From: Betaproteobacteria bacterium UBA6904
GTDB lineage: Bacteria > Pseudomonadota > Gammaproteobacteria > Burkholderiales > SG8-39
Assembly: GCA_002451175.1 (NCBI GenBank)
Contig: DKBI01000325.1
Span: 2,564-13,212 of the forward strand
Direction: 5' to 3'
Length of the DNA stretch: 10,649 nt
Below, one piece after another: positions 6,773 to 10,649 of this stretch. Position numbers and translations under genes: made by a program. The first letter of the stretch is position 1. The number at the start of each line of letters is the position of its first letter. The notes beneath the pieces are model-generated. The model was not told the origin of the DNA and ran no database searches. It saw only the letters and a program-made list of their open reading frames with translations.

Positions 6773-7419
6773 GTTATGTAGAACCAAGGGACTCTGGCCA
6801 ACGCTGGTCGGGCATGGCCGCGGTCGTCGTCTTTCACATCATCCTGGGCTATGCCCTGGTCAATGGGCTCGCTCGCAAGATCGTCGAAGTGGTGAAGGCC
6901 CCGCTGGAGACCAAGATCATCGAAGAGGTCAAGCCGCCGCCCCCGGACAAGCCGCCGCCGCCGCCGCCGCCGAAACTCGCGGCGCCGCCGCCCCCGTACA
7001 TCCCGCCGCCGGAGATCCAGATCGCGGCGCCGCCGACCCAGGCACCGACGATTACGGCAGTGACCCAGGTCAAGCCGACGCAGCCGATTGCCCCGCCGTC
7101 ACGGCCGGCGCCACCGGCACCTGCGAAGCCGCGGGAACCCGTGCGCGTGCCCGCGGTCGTCGACGCCACGGCCTGCGAAAAGCCGGTCTACCCCGCGGCC
7201 TCCGTGCGCGCGAATGAAACCGGCGTCGTGCGGTTGAATTTCCTCATCGACGTCGACGGCAAGATTCTCGAGAGCAAGGTCGAGAGGAGTTCAGGGTTCC
7301 GAAGGCTGGACGACGCCGCGCGCATCGGATTGGGGCTGTGCAAGTTCAAACCCGCGACGGTCGATGGCAAGCCCGAGCGGCAATGGGCGCGCATCGAATA
7401 CGAATGGAAACTCGAATAG
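6769..7419 (+). CDS. tonB: TonB energy transducer
   Basis: A 216-residue protein anchored in the inner membrane and spanning the periplasm, passing energy from ExbB-ExbD to outer-membrane receptors. Domains: a short N-terminus; one membrane anchor (about 15-35) with His23 placed like the functionally important anchor His20 of E. coli TonB; a proline-rich periplasmic spacer (about 45-125) with KPPPP-type runs; and a C-terminal TonB domain (about 128-216) with the family motif KPVYPAASVRANETGVVRLN and SSGFRRLDDAA. Cys136, just before the YP motif, and Cys191 in GLCKFKP are its only cysteines and could form a periplasmic disulfide. The proline spacer is encoded by CCG/CCC repeats around 6940-7010. 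It begins with GTG behind a G7 Shine-Dalgarno run. It is the first gene of the Ton module, 67 bases before exbB. Confidence 0.95.
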   Translation: MSYVEPRDSGQRWSGMAAVVVFHIILGYALVNGLARKIVEVVKAPLETKIIEEVKPPPPDKPPPPPPPKLAAPPPPYIPPPEIQIAAPPTQAPTITAVTQVKPTQPIAPPSRPAPPAPAKPREPVRVPAVVDATACEKPVYPAASVRANETGVVRLNFLIDVDGKILESKVERSSGFRRLDDAARIGLGLCKFKPATVDGKPERQWARIEYEWKLE

Positions 7420-7486
7420 GTCGCATCCGTTGGACGGCGTGAGCCGGCCGGGCTGCGTGATCAAGACTTTGGACAGGGAGCAACAA

Positions 7487-8347
7487 ATGAAACGAGTGTC
7501 GACGATGCACCGAGTGACTTCCGCGGCTCTGCTTGCCAGCTTGCTGGCTGCCGCGGCGCTGGCGATCCCGGTGCCTACGCACGCGCAGGCCCAGAAGGCC
7601 GATGCGCCGCCCGCCGCAGCACCCGCGACCGATGCCGCGAAGCCGATACCGCCGGCCGCTGCGCCGACCACCGAGGTCGTTGAGAATCCGTATGGCCTCG
7701 AGGCTCTGTGGCGCCAGGGCGATTTCGTGTCGAAGGGCACGCTGATCATTCTGGTCATCATGTCCGTGGGCTCCTGGTACATCGGCATCGTCAAGGTTTT
7801 CGAGCAGCACAAGTTGATGCGCAACGCCAAGGAGGCGGACGAGAAATTCTGGAAATCCAAGAGCGTCGAGGAAGGCGTCAAGTCCCTCGACGAGGACAGC
7901 GCGTTTCGCTTCGTCGCCGAGAAGGGATCGCTCGCCGCGCAGCACCATGGCGGCACGCTCACCGAGGAGGTCGACCTGAACGCCTGGGTCGCGATGTCGG
8001 TTCAGCGCGCCATCGACGTAATCAGCAACCGGCTGCAGAACGGTCTGGCGTTCCTGGCGACCGTGGGATCCACCGCCCCATTCGTCGGGTTGTTCGGCAC
8101 CGTATGGGGCATCTACCATGCGCTGACCGCGATCGGCATCGCCGGTCAGGCCTCCATTGACAAGGTCGCCGGGCCGGTCGGCGAGGCGCTGATCATGACG
8201 GCATTCGGCCTGGCCGTGGCGGTTCCCGCGGTGCTCGGCTACAACTGGCTCGTGCGCCGCAACAAGGCCGCGATGGAGCTGGTGCGCCACTTCGGGGGCG
8301 GTGTCCACATGACGCTTCTCGGCGGCGGACGCCGCAAAGGCGCCTAG
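7487..8347 (+). CDS. exbB: ExbB (MotA/TolQ/ExbB proton-channel family)
   Basis: A 286-residue inner-membrane proton-channel subunit that forms a pentamer around ExbD and drives TonB. The ATG at 7487 has AGGGAG (7475-7480) at good spacing. An upstream in-frame ATG at 7364 lies inside tonB and lacks such a site, so it is rejected. The N-terminus is a signal peptide (1 to about 33, cut near THA|QAQ), followed by an Ala/Pro-rich stretch (34-63) that should be periplasmic. Membrane segments follow: about 84-105 (LIILVIMSVGSWYIGIVKVF), 185-212 (LAFLATVGSTAPFVGLFGTV) and 231-255 (GEALIMTAFGLAVAVPAVLG). Segments two and three carry the conserved ExbB/TolQ signature with its polar Thr and Ser residues. 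The large cytoplasmic loop is about 106-184. It lies 2 bases before exbD1, so coupled translation is likely. Confidence 0.95.
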   Translation: MKRVSTMHRVTSAALLASLLAAAALAIPVPTHAQAQKADAPPAAAPATDAAKPIPPAAAPTTEVVENPYGLEALWRQGDFVSKGTLIILVIMSVGSWYIGIVKVFEQHKLMRNAKEADEKFWKSKSVEEGVKSLDEDSAFRFVAEKGSLAAQHHGGTLTEEVDLNAWVAMSVQRAIDVISNRLQNGLAFLATVGSTAPFVGLFGTVWGIYHALTAIGIAGQASIDKVAGPVGEALIMTAFGLAVAVPAVLGYNWLVRRNKAAMELVRHFGGGVHMTLLGGGRRKGA

Positions 8348-8349
8348 CC

Positions 8350-8781
8350 ATGAGCATGGCGGTCGGCTCGCTCGACGACGACGACGATCTCGTAGCCGAC
8401 ATCAACACCACGCCGCTCGTCGACGTGATGCTGGTGCTGTTGATCATCTTTCTGATCACGATTCCCGTCGTCATCCAGAGCATCCCGGTTGCGTTGCCAA
8501 AGGAGCGCAACCTGCCGACCCAGACGAAGCCGGATAACGTCGTCATCGCGGTCAACCGGGACGGCGACGTGTTCTGGAACAACCAGCTGGTCGCGGACGA
8601 GGCGAAGCTGCTCGATCAGCTCAAGGAGGTCGCGAAGAAGACGCCGCAGCCGGAAGTGCACATTCGCGGCGACCGGGAAGGGCGCTACGAATTCGTCGGC
8701 CGGGTGGTTTTCGCCTGCCAGCGCGCCGGCATTCTCAAGATCGGGTTCATCACCGAACCGCCCGCGCGGGGCGGACGGTGA
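8350..8781 (+). CDS. exbD1: ExbD1, first of two ExbD subunits
   Basis: A 143-residue inner-membrane protein with one N-terminal transmembrane helix and a periplasmic domain. It lies within the ExbB pentamer and carries the proton-relay Asp. The signature INTTPLVDVMLVLLIIFLIT (18-37) holds Asp25, matching the essential Asp25 of E. coli ExbD in both motif and number. The cytoplasmic tail has five Asp in a row (9-13), which is unusual. The C-terminal half (VVIAVNRDGDVFWNNQLV, then PEVHIRGDREGRYEFVGRVV) is the standard periplasmic fold. AAAGG (8336-8340), inside the exbB end, serves as ribosome site. A second ATG at 8356 (Met3) is possible. It is followed 19 bases later by its paralogue. Confidence 0.95.
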   Translation: MSMAVGSLDDDDDLVADINTTPLVDVMLVLLIIFLITIPVVIQSIPVALPKERNLPTQTKPDNVVIAVNRDGDVFWNNQLVADEAKLLDQLKEVAKKTPQPEVHIRGDREGRYEFVGRVVFACQRAGILKIGFITEPPARGGR

Positions 8782-8800
8782 TCGCGGGGGGCCGACGACC

Positions 8801-9232
8801 ATGGCGATGAAAGTGGCAGCGGGCGGCGCGCCGCGCGAACCGGACGTGATGGTGGACATCAACACGACGCCGCTGATCGACGTGATGCTCGTGCTGCTCA
8901 TCATGCTGATCATCACGATCCCGATCCAGACGCATGCCGTGAAGCTGAACATGCCGGTGGGCAATCCGCCGCCGCCTACGGCGCCCCCGGAAGTGGTCAC
9001 CATCGAGGTGGATTTCGATGGGACGTACATCTGGAACGGAACCGTGCTCGCAAACCGGGCCGAGCTGGAGGATCGACTGCAGTCGGCGGCCGCGATGGTG
9101 GTGCAGCCGGAAATCCACTTGCGGCCGAACAAGCTCGTGAAGTACGAGAGCGTGGCTGCCCTGATGGCTTCGGCGCAGCGGCTCGGGCTCACCAAGATCG
9201 GCCTCGTCGGCAACGAGCAGTTCATCCGTTAA
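8801..9232 (+). CDS. exbD2: ExbD2, second ExbD subunit
   Basis: A second ExbD, also 143 residues. INTTPLIDVMLVLLIMLIIT carries the membrane Asp at position 27. The periplasmic part differs from ExbD1: it has a proline-rich NPPPPTAPPE linker after the helix, then VVTIEVDFDGTYIWNGTVLA and PEIHLRPNKLVKYESVAALM. Both copies keep all recognisable functional features, so neither looks decayed. I chose the ATG at 8801; the frame is open upstream into exbD1, but a G6 run (8786-8791) at 9-base spacing and the proper N-terminal length fit 8801, while the Met at 8807 is a close alternative. Tandem exbD genes are known from the Xanthomonas campestris tonB-exbB-exbD1-exbD2 cluster, where the second copy has a specialised role; whether that holds here is unknown. 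Confidence 0.94.
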   Translation: MAMKVAAGGAPREPDVMVDINTTPLIDVMLVLLIMLIITIPIQTHAVKLNMPVGNPPPPTAPPEVVTIEVDFDGTYIWNGTVLANRAELEDRLQSAAAMVVQPEIHLRPNKLVKYESVAALMASAQRLGLTKIGLVGNEQFIR

Positions 9233-9241
9233 GGGTTCAAG

Positions 9242-10471
9242 ATGCCCGTGTTCAGAAGCTGCCTCATCTGGCCGGTTGCATGCGCCATTCTGCTGGGCGC
9301 GCCGGTCGCCCAGTCGCAGGAAAAGGCCCAGACCGTGCGGGCGGAGGTCGGCAAGCCGATCCAGGCCGCCATCGAACTGCTCAAGGGCCGGCGCGCGAAG
9401 GAGGCGCTGAGCAAGGCGCGCGAAGCGGATGCGGTCAGCGGCAAGACGCCGTACGAAACCTATGTCGTCAACCGCGTGCTGGCGCAATCCGAGGCGGCCG
9501 CAGGCGAGTTCTCGGCCGCAGCGCGGACCTATGAGGCGCTTGCCGGTTCCGCCTTGGCCACGGACGTCGAAAAGAGGCAGTTCGTGCTGGCTGCGGCAAG
9601 CGAGTACTACCGGGTTCGCGAGTACGCCAAGTCGGCAGATCTCTGCGCGCGCTACCTCAGCATGGGCGGCACCGACCGCGCCGCACGTCAGATGTACGCC
9701 CAGGCGCTCTATTTGGGCAACAACTTCGCCGGCGCGGCCAAGGCGCTCCTAGGGGACATCGAAAGCGACGAGCAGGCCGGGCGGGTTCCCGCCGAAGAGC
9801 AGCTGCAACTCCTCGTGAACGCCTACAACCAGTCGCGCGACGGGGCTGGGGCCGCCAAGGCGATGGAAAAGCTGGTGACGCACTACCCGAAGAAGGACTA
9901 CTGGCTGAACGTCCTGCACGGCCTGGTGACCCGGCCGGGTTTCAACGATCGCCTGGCTATTGACGTCGCGCGCCTCAAGGTGGCGACGGGAACCCTGCGC
10001 ACGTCCGCGGAGTATCTCGACGCCGCGCAACTGTCGCTGCAAGACGGCTTTCCGATGGAGGCCACGAAGATCATCGAGCAGGGCTATGCGGCAAATCTGC
10101 TCGGCACGGGGCCCGATGCGGAGCGGCACAGGCGCCTGAAGGATCTGGCGGCGAAAAACCTCGCCGAGGACAGGAAGCTGCTGGCGCAGGAGGATAGCAG
10201 CGCGTCGAAGGACGGCAAGACGCTGTTCAACGACGGTTTCAACCACCTGCTCTACGGCAAGGCGGACAAGGGCCTGGGGATGATGGAGCAGGGGTTGAAG
10301 CTGGGCACCGGGTTCCGCCGGCCTGAGCACGCCAGGCTCCAGCTCGGCTACGCCTATCACCTGGCGGGCCAGAACGCCAAGGCGGTTCAGGTCTTCAAGG
10401 CCGTGCAGGGCGCCGATGGCGCCGCCGGAATTGCTCGCCTGTGGATCATCCGTCTGAGCCGCCCCGGCTGA
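9242..10471 (+). CDS. Exported TPR protein of the Ton module
   Basis: A 409-residue protein with a signal peptide (about 1-25: a hydrophobic CLIWPVACAILLGAPVA core followed by QSQEK), so it should be periplasmic. The rest is helical repeats of TPR character: AAIELLKGRRAKEALSKARE (42-61), VNRVLAQSEAAAGEFSAAAR (76-95), FVLAAASEYYRVREYAKSAD, ARQMYAQALYLGNNFAGAAK, a DGFPMEATKIIEQGYAANLL pair, and a final RRPEHARLQLGYAYHLAGQN set. I recognise no catalytic motif. AAGGG (9231-9235) overlaps the exbD2 stop and lies 6 bases before the ATG, so it belongs to the same operon. TPR partners of Ton systems are known from other gammaproteobacterial clusters (for example TtpC of Vibrio TonB2 systems), but this is not an obvious TtpC homologue by what I can see. 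A scaffold or receptor-contact role is inference. Its 3' end overlaps the convergent ABC gene. Confidence 0.85.
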   Translation: MPVFRSCLIWPVACAILLGAPVAQSQEKAQTVRAEVGKPIQAAIELLKGRRAKEALSKAREADAVSGKTPYETYVVNRVLAQSEAAAGEFSAAARTYEALAGSALATDVEKRQFVLAAASEYYRVREYAKSADLCARYLSMGGTDRAARQMYAQALYLGNNFAGAAKALLGDIESDEQAGRVPAEEQLQLLVNAYNQSRDGAGAAKAMEKLVTHYPKKDYWLNVLHGLVTRPGFNDRLAIDVARLKVATGTLRTSAEYLDAAQLSLQDGFPMEATKIIEQGYAANLLGTGPDAERHRRLKDLAAKNLAEDRKLLAQEDSSASKDGKTLFNDGFNHLLYGKADKGLGMMEQGLKLGTGFRRPEHARLQLGYAYHLAGQNAKAVQVFKAVQGADGAAGIARLWIIRLSRPG

Positions 10472-10649
10472 ACTCGACCCGCCGTTCGATGCCGCGCGGA
10501 ATCGCGCCGAGCAGCCGCTTCGTGTAGTCGCTGCGGGGCGCCATGAACAGCGCCTGCGCTTCCCCGCGCTCGACCACCTCGCCGTCGCGCATCACCAGAA
10601 TCTCGTCCGCCATGTATTTGACGACCGCGAGGTCGTGCGAGATGAACAG
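10446..10649 (-). CDS. ABC transporter ATP-binding protein, oligopeptide/dipeptide family, C-terminal 67 residues
   Basis: Partial minus-strand gene; its 5' part lies right of the window. The visible part begins LFISHDLAVVKYMADEILVM, the strand and H-loop (SHD, switch His) after the Walker B region of ABC ATPases. It continues with RDGEVVERGEAQALFMAP and the family-typical end YTKRLLGAIPR. This fits the oligopeptide/dipeptide/nickel (Opp/Dpp/YejF) importer ATPases, which energise uptake of peptides from the cytoplasmic face. Walker A, signature and Walker B motifs lie outside the window, so the exact substrate class cannot be set. Its TGA (complement of 10446-10448) falls inside the TPR gene, a 26-base tail-to-tail overlap. 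Confidence 0.88.
   Translation of the reverse strand: MFISHDLAVVKYMADEILVMRDGEVVERGEAQALFMAPRSDYTKRLLGAIPRGIERRVEFSRGGSDG

Noticed and set aside
6940..7010. CCG/CCC-rich repetitive stretch
   Set aside because: It is the coding sequence for the proline-rich spacer of TonB, not an independent repeat element.
7364..7486. N-terminal extension of exbB to an ATG at 7364
   Set aside because: It would overlap tonB by 56 bases, has no good ribosome site, and puts a hydrophilic stretch before a clear signal peptide that starts at 7487.
8489..8800. N-terminal extension of exbD2 to an ATG at 8489 inside exbD1
   Set aside because: The extra residues are Arg/Ser-rich out-of-frame translation of exbD1. 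The ExbD-like sequence begins after 8801, which has a G-rich ribosome site.
10409..10423. GGCGCC repeated as a hairpin with a 3-base loop near the end of the TPR gene
   Set aside because: It lies within coding sequence and has no following T-run, so it is not a good terminator. Such GC palindromes are common in GC-rich genes.

Overview
The window is GC-rich proteobacterial chromosome, densely packed. All complete genes lie on the + strand; a single minus-strand gene enters from the right edge. The best taxonomic reading is a betaproteobacterium (Burkholderiales or Rhodocyclales type). The evidence is the hemC-hemD-hemX-hemY order, the style of HemX and HemY, and a TonB-ExbB-ExbD-ExbD-TPR module whose ExbB starts with a signal peptide. 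A gammaproteobacterium of the Xanthomonadales type remains possible. This placement rests on remembered family resemblance, not on a search.

Region 1 (1-3199) is the distal part of a tetrapyrrole (heme) operon. It holds the last 53 codons of hemC (hydroxymethylbilane synthase), then hemD (uroporphyrinogen-III synthase), which overlaps hemC at a GTGA junction. The membrane-associated accessory genes hemX and hemY follow closely. No convincing terminator follows hemY.

Region 2 (3200-3432) is a 233-base AT-richer gap with the richest regulatory structure in the window. A candidate sigma-70 promoter has its -35 box inside the spacer of a perfect 7-bp inverted repeat. A 7-bp hairpin sits directly in front of an A-G6 ribosome-binding site.

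Region 3 (3433-6563) is a 1024-residue Oar-like TonB-dependent outer-membrane receptor with an N-terminal carboxypeptidase-regulatory-like domain. It is closed by a strong intrinsic terminator.

Region 4 (6564-10471) is a complete TonB energising module: tonB, exbB, exbD1, exbD2, and an exported TPR protein. ExbB-ExbD would use the proton-motive force across the inner membrane. TonB would carry that energy through the periplasm to receptors such as the neighbouring Oar-like protein. The TPR protein probably has an accessory role. A short upstream ORF ends on the tonB start codon.

Region 5 (10446-10649, minus) is the C-terminal end of an oligopeptide-family ABC transporter ATPase. It converges on the TPR gene and overlaps it by 26 bases.

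I see no tRNA, rRNA, CRISPR array, insertion sequence or phage gene. The parts are members of known families. The less-described material is the regulatory architecture around the receptor and tonB, plus some sequence features of the Ton proteins.
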